Assembly (NCBI GenBank): GCA_947627865.1
Contig: CANQXU010000002.1
Coordinates: forward strand, 1-59,424
Length of the DNA: 59,424 nucleotides
Origin: an uncultured Paenochrobactrum sp.
GTDB taxonomy: Bacteria > Pseudomonadota > Alphaproteobacteria > Rhizobiales > Rhizobiaceae
Direction of reading: 5' to 3'
Each line of letters begins with the position of its first letter. Position 1 is the stretch's first letter. The position numbers and the translations under genes were made by a program. Shown piece after piece: positions 30,722 through 39,210 of this stretch. Under the pieces are notes generated by a model. It had not been told where the DNA came from. It did no database searches and saw only the letters and a list, made by a program, of their open reading frames with translations.

Positions 30722-31951
30722 TTAGAACATGCTGTCAACGCGGCTCTGGGCTTGCGACAGTGCTGTTTCAGGATCGGTTCCGTTAATCAGAACACTTTCT
30801 ACGGCTTCCATAACAGGGCGCATTATCTGAGTTGTTTCTACTTCATAGCCAGGTATCAGAACACTGCGTGTTTTCTCGGCAGCTTCGGCGAAGGTGGGAC
30901 CCCAAGGGTTGGCGGCGATAAATTCACTGGTTAAGGGAATGTCGGTTGCCAACATATCGGGGCCTGAAGCACCGCGCAGTCTTGTTTGTCCTTCAGGGCT
31001 GACCAGCCAGCTTAGAAAATCAATAGCTTCAGCCTGATGCGCACTATTTGAATTAACAACAACGTAAATTTGTTGATGGGCTCCAGGATGAGGAAATGGT
31101 AAAGGGGCGGCATGCATATCAGTACTTGAGAGTGTCCCGCCGGAGCCGATATTCAGTGTTCCGCCGGAATTATCGATGCTGAAGCCAACTTGACCTTCTT
31201 TAAAACGGGTTCTTTGTGTTGGCATATCATCACCAATAGGAATGATTTTTGCATCATACATTTTTTTAAATGCAGTGACAGCCTCAACCGCCTCGGGTGT
31301 ATTGATCGTCAGCTTACCATTATCATCCACCCAATCAACACCGTAACCATTTGCCCAGACCTGAAAATCCATATAGAAGCCGGAAAAGTCGCTGATCTGA
31401 TGGCGCGATGTAAAACCAATGCCGTTGGTTTTGTCCTGCACGTCTTTGGCACTCTGGATAAGCTCATCAAGCGTTGCAGGAACTTTGGCGCCGGCCTCAT
31501 CAATAAGTTTACCATTATAAATCAATGCATAAGCCGCACGCTGCCATGGTACCCCATAAACAACCCCATCTATCACACCGCCGTCTTTGGTCGTGTTCAT
31601 GGTAACGCCTTCAGCCGCAGCACCTACATCGACCAGCAATTCTGCGTCAGCCAGAGCGAAGAACACGCCTTCCTGAATGATTGCAATATCAGGTCCTTTT
31701 CCGGCACCAAACTCGGTCATTAGTCTGTCGCCGTAGTCTTTTGACGGAATTCCTAAAGCCTTCAGTTCAACATTGGGGGCTTGTTCTTCATAGGCTTTAA
31801 TAGCATCCCACAATGCTTCACCACGAAGGGCATCAAGCCATTGAGAATTAGAAACGACCAATGTTGTTTTATCCTGAGCATATACTGGCAGTGCTGCTGC
31901 GCAGGTCAATGTGATAGCGCTGATACAAGATAACAGAGATATTCTAGACAT
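30722..31951 (-). CDS. Extracellular solute-binding protein (family 1 type)
   Basis: Signal peptide; AHQAEAIDFLSWLVSPEGQ; adjacent permeases. Confidence 0.9.
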   Translation of the reverse strand: MSRISLLSCISAITLTCAAALPVYAQDKTTLVVSNSQWLDALRGEALWDAIKAYEEQAPNVELKALGIPSKDYGDRLMTEFGAGKGPDIAIIQEGVFFALADAELLVDVGAAAEGVTMNTTKDGGVIDGVVYGVPWQRAAYALIYNGKLIDEAGAKVPATLDELIQSAKDVQDKTNGIGFTSRHQISDFSGFYMDFQVWANGYGVDWVDDNGKLTINTPEAVEAVTAFKKMYDAKIIPIGDDMPTQRTRFKEGQVGFSIDNSGGTLNIGSGGTLSSTDMHAAPLPFPHPGAHQQIYVVVNSNSAHQAEAIDFLSWLVSPEGQTRLRGASGPDMLATDIPLTSEFIAANPWGPTFAEAAEKTRSVLIPGYEVETTQIMRPVMEAVESVLINGTDPETALSQAQSRVDSMF

Positions 31952-31985
31952 AGGTTCCTCCTCATTTTTTAACTTTTTATTTTGA

Positions 31986-33401
31986 TTATACTTTGATCCG
32001 ATGCGGCTCCAATGGTGTATGGCAACTCATATTTTCATACCCGTCATCGGTTACCAGATAGCAATTGCCAATATTGCAGCCTGCAATCTGTGGCTCAAGC
32101 CATTGAGAATGCAAGACAAATGTCATGCCCTCATCAAGCAGGTCATGATTGTTGGACGCGATGTTGTAAGGCACAAACTTTGCCATCGAGACTGAGTGCC
32201 CGACATTGGGATTGTGCGGCCCGTTGGTTGCAGGATAGACATGCATGAGTTTTCGCCCCTGACGTTCCCAATCAGCATCAGGCACATATTGATAAGGTAT
32301 CAAGCGAGGACTGCCATCCTCATTGGCATTCCAGTTATATGGCATGGTTCTGCTGTCATCAGACGTCAAATAGCCGCGCTTTATATAAGGCTCGAAGGAT
32401 GCGTTGGCTATATCTGATACAAGAGCGCCCGGACGTATCAGGGCAGCTGCGGCCTCTACACCTTCGACACACATCTGAAGAACCTCTTCCTGTTTGTCGG
32501 TGATGTCGCCTACTGCAACCATACGTGCAATTTGTGATGAGTAACCATGATAGCTGACACTTGAAATATAAAGGTTGATAAGATCTCCGGGCTTTACAAT
32601 GTGACCATAAGGTTTACCGCAATGGGTGCCGGAGTTATTGATGCCGATTTGATAACCATCACCCCATTCACCGCCCCTTGCCATTTGTGCGAAGGTGAAA
32701 GCAGCATAGATTTCATGATCCGTAACACCCGGTTTAATCACATGATAAGCAGCTTGCATCCCGATATCAGCCAATTGAGTGGCTGCTCTGACAATGTCTT
32801 GTTCGCGCTTGGTGCGTCGGCGTTGCATTCGCTCAATAATTCCGGCATCTGCAACAAAGAGAGAGCGGTTCAGACGTTTTTTTAATCCGTCCCAATAAGG
32901 TGCGGAGGTTGAATCGCCAAACAAACCAATCTGGCTTGCAGAAAAACCACGCTCTTCTAAATGGGCTGCAACAGCTTCAACTACACGATCAACAGTGCGG
33001 CCTGGGCGGTTATAGGTCTCGCGACCCCAAGTTCCAACTTGCCAAATGTCCTCGACAATAACTGGCTCGCCTGCTGGCGGCAGCAGAACAGAGCTGCTGA
33101 AAAATGAAAATAAGGTCAGCGGCATATCATCGGTTGGTATGACGAGTACGCCTTCACGCATCCAGTCACAAATATAGCGAAGATAAGAGTTTGAAACACG
33201 ATAGGAGCCAATTGAATCTGCATGAACGAGTATTACATCATGACCGGCAATAGTTGCTTCACGCCGGATATGACGCAGACGATTTATAAACTCTTCTTCC
33301 GGCAGAGGATTGACGGGCACGAATTCAAAGCTCGGTTCAAAGCCGTCTAATAATTTTTCCGGATAATTAATTTGCATTTTTTTTGCAGTATTCTTCAGCA
33401 T
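31986..33401 (-). CDS. M24-fold peptidase/creatinase superfamily protein
   Basis: Creatinase-like N-terminal domain; KREQDIVRAATQLADIGMQAA...GVTDHEIYAAF; GHSVSMAKFV. Confidence 0.85.
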   Translation of the reverse strand: MLKNTAKKMQINYPEKLLDGFEPSFEFVPVNPLPEEEFINRLRHIRREATIAGHDVILVHADSIGSYRVSNSYLRYICDWMREGVLVIPTDDMPLTLFSFFSSSVLLPPAGEPVIVEDIWQVGTWGRETYNRPGRTVDRVVEAVAAHLEERGFSASQIGLFGDSTSAPYWDGLKKRLNRSLFVADAGIIERMQRRRTKREQDIVRAATQLADIGMQAAYHVIKPGVTDHEIYAAFTFAQMARGGEWGDGYQIGINNSGTHCGKPYGHIVKPGDLINLYISSVSYHGYSSQIARMVAVGDITDKQEEVLQMCVEGVEAAAALIRPGALVSDIANASFEPYIKRGYLTSDDSRTMPYNWNANEDGSPRLIPYQYVPDADWERQGRKLMHVYPATNGPHNPNVGHSVSMAKFVPYNIASNNHDLLDEGMTFVLHSQWLEPQIAGCNIGNCYLVTDDGYENMSCHTPLEPHRIKV

Positions 33402-33829
33402 TCGCTTGCTCCCTTTTTAGTGAGTTAAGGGTTAAAGAAGAATATTTGCAATAAATATTTCAGTGGTTTTTTAAGGTGTAGAAAGTGGATTTGTAAAATT
33501 TATCTTGAATTTATCTAATTAATTACAAGTGATTAGAGTAATTTTAATGACAAGATCATGAATTGATTGAAGATACAGTTGGTTTAAAATATGCAATATG
33601 AAAGAAAATTCAATTTTTCGTATTATTTTTTACAAGAAATTATTTTGCTGAAAACAGTTTTTTCCGTCTGAGCGGATGATATGCTGACACTTCTGGCAAC
33701 GGTGAAAAGAGGGCGGGGTGGTTGGTGGTGTTTTTGTAACCAGTTTGGTTTGTAAATTTGCTATGACTGTGAAGTGTTTTACAACTGATTCACCTTCTGA
33801 AAAGGCGTTGATAAAAAGCACAAAAAAGG

Positions 33830-33846
33830 GGCGCTATTTATGGCGC
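33830..33846. repeat. 17-bp direct repeat, left copy (GGCGCTATTTATGGCGC, terminator stem)
   Basis: Identical to 34100-34116. Confidence 0.9.
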
Positions 33847-34099
33847 TTCAGACTACCGACAAACCCCGTCATTTTTGGCGGGGTTTTATTTTATACGAAT
33901 ATTTTAGACTGGAACGTTCGACTATTTTGATGCCCAAAAGTTTCCAGATATCAGGCGATGCCTGATTGCGGTGATCCTTCGGCACCAGACTGTCGAGGGT
34001 CACCATCTCGAGAGCTGTCTGTTCGGGGGCTGGTTTCTTCAACATAGCACAATGAATCACAAAACCTCCGGCTAAGCCAGAGGTTTGTCAGCAGTCTGA
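33847..34099 (-). mobile_element. MITE-like IS1182-family derivative (about 0.25 kb)
   Basis: Terminal inverted repeats TCAGACTACCGACAAACCCC / TCAGACTGCTGACAAACCTC; flanked by a 17-bp direct repeat; internal ORF begins MLKKPAPEQTALEMVTLDSLVPKDH then jumps to unrelated residues. Confidence 0.72.
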
Positions 34100-34125
34100 G
34101 GCGCTATTTATGGCGCCTCTTTTTG
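34100..34125 (+). terminator. Right copy of the duplicated terminator stem (GAGGCGC...GCGCCTCTTTTT)
   Basis: Hairpin followed by a T-run on plus; second copy of the 17-bp repeat. Confidence 0.75.
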
Positions 34126-34138
34126 CTTTTATGAAGTT

Positions 34139-35716
34139 TTATTCGACAGGCTTGATATTCATCGCCAGTGTATCTTCATCTGCGCGTGGGGTCAGTTTGA
34201 CCTTGTCCTTTTTGACAGCCCATGCACTCAGCTGAATAGCAAGCGGCAGATCAGGACGGTCTGTTGCAACCAGATCATTGGCTTTTTGCAGCAGTTCACG
34301 GCGCTCATCAGTATCCATTGCCGCGGCTGCATCTTCAATGAGCTTATCCATTTCAGGATTTTTATAACCACGGACGTTAAACGCACCCAGTGATTTTTCC
34401 GGCTCATTAGAATGCATCAATGATGACAGCATATAGTTGGATTCACCGGTCAAAGTGCCCCAGCTGGCCATATACATTGAATATTCGCCGCGTGTTTTGG
34501 CAGGATTGAAGACTGCTGAAGGCACACCATTAACCTCGGCAGTGACACCGATACTTGCAAGCATCTGGGCAATGGTCGGTCCAAGCTCGGTTGGGTTGCG
34601 GTCATTAGAGTAGCTCAAAACCACCTTGAAACCATCCGGATAGCCTGCTTCTGTCAGTAGCTCTTTGGCGCGCTTTACATCATAGACTGGCTCTTTGAGA
34701 TTTTCGTCATAGCCAAATATATTGGATGTCACGAGCTGGGTAGGCACAGCTGCCATACCTTCGAGCGCAAATTCCACAATGGTTTCACGATCCAAGGCCA
34801 GATCAAATGCTTCACGCACGCGCGGATCGAGGAAAGGGTTCTTGTCGAGTTTTTTGCCGGATTTATCAAAAACCTGCGGGCTGTCTTCACGGAAGTCAAA
34901 TTCGAGATAGTTGATATAGATGCTTTCGTTTTTCACAACTTCAAGAGATGAATCTTGCTCAAGCACGGAAACATCGGAAGCCGGAACTTTGGAGATGACA
35001 TCAACCTGACCAGCTTTGAGCTGGGCAACACGTGCTGCATCATTTGGAATTTCCTTGCGGATGACGCGATCCCAAGGCTGTGCACCATCCCAGTAATCAT
35101 CAAAACGCTCGACAACCATGTCTTGTGTCGGCGCCCATGAAACAAATTTATAAGGGCCGGTTCCAATTGTTGCTTTACCGCTATTAAAGCCTTCCGCTGC
35201 TGTTTCCTGTGTTGAGAAATCAGCTGCTGCTTTGTGGGAAACAACAAATAAGCGAATGAAATCATTTGGCAAAGTTGGTGCAGCGCCATTGGTTTTTACA
35301 CGCACTGTGAGCGGATCAACAACTTCTACCGATTCAACACGGCGGACAAAAATAGTTGCCGGATTTGGTCCTGTTACATGCGGAATACGTTCAATGGAAA
35401 ATTTAACGTCTTCCGCAGTGAAATCCGAGCCATCATGGAATTTTACGCCGTCTCGCAATTTAAATTCCCATGTTGTTTCATCCAGTGGTTCCCAGCTGAG
35501 CGCCAGTGAAGGCTCAAGCTCGAGATTGTCGCCGGATCGGATCAGCGTGTCGAACACATGCTTAGTCGCTTCAGCATTGGCGGCAGTTGCCGTAAAATGC
35601 GGATCCATGGATGCAGGGCCACCTTTAATGGCCATAGTCAAATCTGCAGCCGTGGCGTAGCCAGCGGTAAACAGTAAAGTCGAGCTCAGCAGGAGAGCAT
35701 TTAAGGTCTTTTTCAT
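34139..35716 (-). CDS. Peptide/nickel-type ABC substrate-binding protein (SBP_bac_5)
   Basis: Signal peptide; LRDGVKFHDGSDFTAEDVKFSIERI; ATIGTGPYKFVSW. Confidence 0.93.
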   Translation of the reverse strand: MKKTLNALLLSSTLLFTAGYATAADLTMAIKGGPASMDPHFTATAANAEATKHVFDTLIRSGDNLELEPSLALSWEPLDETTWEFKLRDGVKFHDGSDFTAEDVKFSIERIPHVTGPNPATIFVRRVESVEVVDPLTVRVKTNGAAPTLPNDFIRLFVVSHKAAADFSTQETAAEGFNSGKATIGTGPYKFVSWAPTQDMVVERFDDYWDGAQPWDRVIRKEIPNDAARVAQLKAGQVDVISKVPASDVSVLEQDSSLEVVKNESIYINYLEFDFREDSPQVFDKSGKKLDKNPFLDPRVREAFDLALDRETIVEFALEGMAAVPTQLVTSNIFGYDENLKEPVYDVKRAKELLTEAGYPDGFKVVLSYSNDRNPTELGPTIAQMLASIGVTAEVNGVPSAVFNPAKTRGEYSMYMASWGTLTGESNYMLSSLMHSNEPEKSLGAFNVRGYKNPEMDKLIEDAAAAMDTDERRELLQKANDLVATDRPDLPLAIQLSAWAVKKDKVKLTPRADEDTLAMNIKPVE

Positions 35717-36300
35717 TTATCAGTTCCCTTTGGTTGATAAAGAACACCCTCGCCATCAAATGATGGATCGGTAACAGTTTCGGGCCATTCGCGGGATGCG
35801 ATAACCAATTTTGCCAATATGTCCGAGATCATCATGCGCTCAGCGGGGCTGAGTTTTTCGAGCATCATCCGCTCGCGTTCGATCATCGGACTGATTTTTG
35901 ATTCTACAATTGCCCTGCCTTTATCGGTGAGGCAAAGGACGATGCGGCGCAAATCTTCATCATCTTTTTCGCGTCGGATCAGCTTCAGCTGTGTCAGTTT
36001 TGAGCTGGCGCGGCTAAGCGTGTTTTTGGGGAAGCCTGATCCGGCAACCACTTCCGAAAGTGTCGTTTTATTGCGCAGGAAAAGCGAATACAGCACGACA
36101 AATTCCGGCCTCAACAATCCATGATCTGCGCCGATCATGGAGTAAATCGGGTTGTTGTAATGCAGAGCTAAATAGTTAATGCGGAACGAAAGCCAGCAGG
36201 GATTTGACCATAATTTTGCATAGAGAATATCATCTTTATCGATAGAATCCTCTTGCCCTTTTTCACGTCCTGCCCGCCCTTCAAAAAGAGCGACTTTCAT
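35713..36300 (-). CDS. MarR-family transcriptional regulator
   Basis: TTLSEVVAGSGFPKNTLSRASSKLTQLKLIRREKDDEDLRRIVLCLTDKGRAIV wHTH. ATG at 36300 preceded by GGAGG; overlaps the SBP start by 4 bp. Confidence 0.9.
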   Translation of the reverse strand: MKVALFEGRAGREKGQEDSIDKDDILYAKLWSNPCWLSFRINYLALHYNNPIYSMIGADHGLLRPEFVVLYSLFLRNKTTLSEVVAGSGFPKNTLSRASSKLTQLKLIRREKDDEDLRRIVLCLTDKGRAIVESKISPMIERERMMLEKLSPAERMMISDILAKLVIASREWPETVTDPSFDGEGVLYQPKGTDK

Positions 36301-36330
36301 TCTGTCCTCCACAAGGACCTCCTCCATAAA

Positions 36331-36397
36331 GTTCCACCTAGTACAAAATATATGATATTTTATGGGTGTCAAATGCAAATATTGTTCCAAATGGAAC
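36331..36397. promoter_or_regulatory. Two related candidate operators: GTTCCACCTAGTAC (36331) and GTTCCAAATGGAAC (36384)
   Basis: Dyad-like GTTCC...GGAAC sites between divergent marR and the creatininase gene. Confidence 0.5.
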
Positions 36398-36480
36398 TTG
36401 TATTTTGTAATAATTACTTGTTAAGTGGTTTTTAGAAGGAAATTGGACTCGTGTTAAAACGAGATAAGGAGTGAAAAATC

Positions 36481-37188
36481 ATGCATATTAATGCTATGAA
36501 CTGGTTGCAGGTTGAGGAGCGTGTCAAGCAGGATGATCGTTGCATTTTACCGATCGGCAGTGTGGAGCAGCACGCACGTTTGAGCCTTGGCACAGACATG
36601 ATTTTGGCTGAGAAAGTTGCACTTGATGCAGCTGAGCCTTTGGGCGTTCCTGTCTTTCCGGTTCTGCCCTATGGGCTTGCTTCGAGCTTTGCAGATTTTC
36701 CCGGAACCGTATCCTTATCACTGCGCACTTATATCAGTGTGATCGAGGATTTGCTGGACAGTGTTTATCACTCCGGTTTTCGCCGTATCCTGATTGTTAA
36801 CGGTCATGGCGGCAATGCGCCAGCGGGCACCGTGGTTTCCGAGTGGCTCAATCGTAACCGTGATGCCAGTGTCAAAATGCATGATTGGTGGCGTGCGCCT
36901 AAAACCATGGGTAAGGTGCTGGAAATCGATGAGCGCGCTTCACATGCTTCATGGATGGAAAACTTCCCTTGGACACGTTTGCCAGGTGTAGAGCAGCCGG
37001 AAACTCCGCAAGAGCGGGTCGATTTTGGTGCAATGGCGCGAGTTGATGCGGGCCGTAAACGCACAATTCTTGGTGCAAGTGAAGGCAATTATCACGGTCT
37101 TTATGAGCGCCCTGATGCCGATATGTTGGCGATTTGGGATGTGGCGGTGAAAGAAACCCGCGCTGAGCTTGAAAGTGATTGGCACTAA
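36481..37188 (+). CDS. Creatininase-family amidohydrolase
   Basis: GSVEQHARLSLGTDMILAEKVA and IVNGHGGNAPAG. Confidence 0.92.
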   Translation: MHINAMNWLQVEERVKQDDRCILPIGSVEQHARLSLGTDMILAEKVALDAAEPLGVPVFPVLPYGLASSFADFPGTVSLSLRTYISVIEDLLDSVYHSGFRRILIVNGHGGNAPAGTVVSEWLNRNRDASVKMHDWWRAPKTMGKVLEIDERASHASWMENFPWTRLPGVEQPETPQERVDFGAMARVDAGRKRTILGASEGNYHGLYERPDADMLAIWDVAVKETRAELESDWH

Positions 37189-37227
37189 TTGTCTGCCGCT
37201 TGAGAAAATATGCCTTTTTAAAAAATA

Positions 37228-37256
37228 TATGTGACCGAATATTTGGCGGTCACATA
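37228..37256. terminator. 10-bp hairpin TATGTGACCG/CGGTCACATA after the creatininase gene
   Basis: Perfect inverted repeat in the intergenic region; no strong T-run. Confidence 0.5.
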
Positions 37257-37295
37257 GGCGTTTAACTCTATAATTCTCAACCTGTCATATGGCTG

Positions 37296-37345
37296 CCCCG
37301 TTAGAGCCGAGGGTGGCTACCCGGTGAGAACCGAGGGGAACGGGA
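37296..37345 (+). ncRNA. Candidate compact structured leader RNA (three-way junction) before the first permease
   Basis: Outer stem CCCGTT (37297-37302)/AACGGG (37339-37344); inner hairpins GGGT-GGCT-ACCC and GGT-GAGA-ACC; ends 4 nt before the ATG at 37349. Confidence 0.5.
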
Positions 37346-37348
37346 CAA

Positions 37349-38323
37349 ATGGTTGCTTTTATTATTCAAAGATTGTGGCAGGCAGTACTTGTGATGCTTG
37401 TCATGTCGCTTCTGGTTTTCATGGGCGTTTTTGTGATCGGTAATCCGGTTGACGTTCTGATTGCTCCGGATGCCACACAAGAAATCCGCGATCGCGTGAT
37501 TGCTCAATACGGTCTTGATCTGCCCGTATGGGAGCAATATTTGCGCTTTATGGGCAATTTGCTGCAAGGTGATTTCGGGCGTTCATTCGTCTATAATATG
37601 CCTGTGGCAGAGCTGATATTGTCGCGGCTTCCAGCCACTGCTGAGCTTGCATTGACGGCTGTGTTTTTTGCCAGTCTTATCGGTATTCCGCTTGGAATTT
37701 ATGCCGGATACAAGCCGGATAGCAAGATTGCGAAAGCCATTATGGCTATTTCGATTTTAGGCTTTTCAGTCCCGACTTTCTGGATCGGCCTGATGTTGAT
37801 CATGGTTTTTGCGGTGCAATTTGGTATTTTACCAGCAGGCGGACGGGGTTCGACCGTTGATATTGCCGGTGTTCCGCTCAGCATTTTGACCCCGAATGGT
37901 TGGCATCATTTGCTTTTGCCGGTGCTTAATTTGTCCCTGTTTAAAATGGCGATGATGACGCGTCTTGCAGCTTCGGGCACGCGTGAAGTCATGTTGACTG
38001 ATACGATTAAATTTGCCCGTGCTGCCGGTATCAGCGAAATGACAATTCTGCGTCGCCACGTTCTGCGACTGATTTCCATACCATTGGTGACAGTTTTCGG
38101 GCTTGAACTCGGTTCGACATTGGCATTTGCGGTGGTGACAGAGACGATTTATTCCTGGCCTGGCCTTGGTAAGCTGATTATTGACAGCATCTCATCGCTC
38201 GATCGTCCGGTTATGGTCGCCTATCTTATGCTCGTGTCCTTCCTCTTTATTGTTATTAATCTGGTGGTTGATCTCTCTTATGTTTTGCTTGACCCACGCA
38301 TGCGCCAGAAGGGAGGTAAATAA
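37349..38323 (+). CDS. Peptide/nickel-type ABC permease (DppB type)
   Basis: MVAFIIQRLWQAVLVMLVMSLLVF...; typical DppB topology and EAA region. Confidence 0.93.
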   Translation: MVAFIIQRLWQAVLVMLVMSLLVFMGVFVIGNPVDVLIAPDATQEIRDRVIAQYGLDLPVWEQYLRFMGNLLQGDFGRSFVYNMPVAELILSRLPATAELALTAVFFASLIGIPLGIYAGYKPDSKIAKAIMAISILGFSVPTFWIGLMLIMVFAVQFGILPAGGRGSTVDIAGVPLSILTPNGWHHLLLPVLNLSLFKMAMMTRLAASGTREVMLTDTIKFARAAGISEMTILRRHVLRLISIPLVTVFGLELGSTLAFAVVTETIYSWPGLGKLIIDSISSLDRPVMVAYLMLVSFLFIVINLVVDLSYVLLDPRMRQKGGK

Positions 38324-39210
38324 TGTCGTTCATTCGTAATTATTTGAAAAACAACGGGTTTATCGCAGATTATATGCGCAGCCCAATGGCTGTAATCGCT
38401 GCCATAGTTGTTCTGTTGATTATTGTGCTGGCGGTATTTGCACCCTTATTTGCACCGCAAGATCCCTATGATCTTTCCTCACTGGTGTTGCGCGATTCCA
38501 GACGTGCACCAGGCTATATCGGGCAGGGCGGCTACATACATTTGCTTGGTACGGATGGTCAGGGACGTGATGTCTTCTCCGCGATCCTTTATGGTTTGCG
38601 CATATCGCTGCAAATGGGATTAATTGCAGGTGCTGTTGCATTTGCTATTGGTGCTTTTGTTGGCTCAACCGCTGCTTATGTTGGTGGCCGTTGGGAAGCA
38701 TTCGTCATGCGCGTGGTGGATTTGCAGCTGTCATTTCCGGCAATTTTGTTAGCCTTTGTGGTTGCGGCATTGCTGGGTCAAGGCAAGTGGCAGCTCATTA
38801 TCGCATTGGTGTTTTCTCAATATGCCTATTTTGTTCGCACCGCACATGGTGCGGCTTCAGCAGAGCGTAACAAAGATTATGTCGAGGCCGCCTTATCGGT
38901 GCCAATGAGCGGTTGGTTTGTGGTAACACGCCACATATTGCCGAACTCGCTGCCACCTTTGATTGTTGTTGCAACAGTGCAGGTCGCAAGTGCGATTTCT
39001 CTTGAAGCAACATTATCGTTTTTGGGCGTTGGCCTGCCGCCGACCGAGCCATCGCTGGGCATGCTGATCGCCAATGGTTTTCAGTATCTTTTATCTGGCC
39101 GTTACTGGATTTCTATCTATCCGGGTGTGGCTTTGATTTTGCTGATTGTCGCGATCAATGTGATGGGTGACCAGATCCGTGACCAGCTTAACCCGAGGTT
39201 GAAAAGATGA
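38323..39210 (+). CDS. Peptide/nickel-type ABC permease (DppC type)
   Basis: LLGTDGQGRDVFSAILYGLRISLQMGL; EATLSFLGVGLPPTEPSLGMLI. Confidence 0.93.
   Translation: MSFIRNYLKNNGFIADYMRSPMAVIAAIVVLLIIVLAVFAPLFAPQDPYDLSSLVLRDSRRAPGYIGQGGYIHLLGTDGQGRDVFSAILYGLRISLQMGLIAGAVAFAIGAFVGSTAAYVGGRWEAFVMRVVDLQLSFPAILLAFVVAALLGQGKWQLIIALVFSQYAYFVRTAHGAASAERNKDYVEAALSVPMSGWFVVTRHILPNSLPPLIVVATVQVASAISLEATLSFLGVGLPPTEPSLGMLIANGFQYLLSGRYWISIYPGVALILLIVAINVMGDQIRDQLNPRLKR

Noticed and set aside
33402-33820. AT-rich intergenic stretch as an sRNA gene
   Set aside because: Ends in a terminator-like hairpin, but no promoter or conserved structure could be shown from sequence alone.
31986-37188. Creatinase-fold plus creatininase-family genes as a creatinine degradation pathway
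   Set aside because: The genes are in separate operons and both families have many other activities; motifs alone do not give the substrate.
37296-37345. Assignment of the leader RNA to a guanidine riboswitch class
   Set aside because: Only short local similarity recalled by eye; consensus architecture could not be verified without a covariance model.
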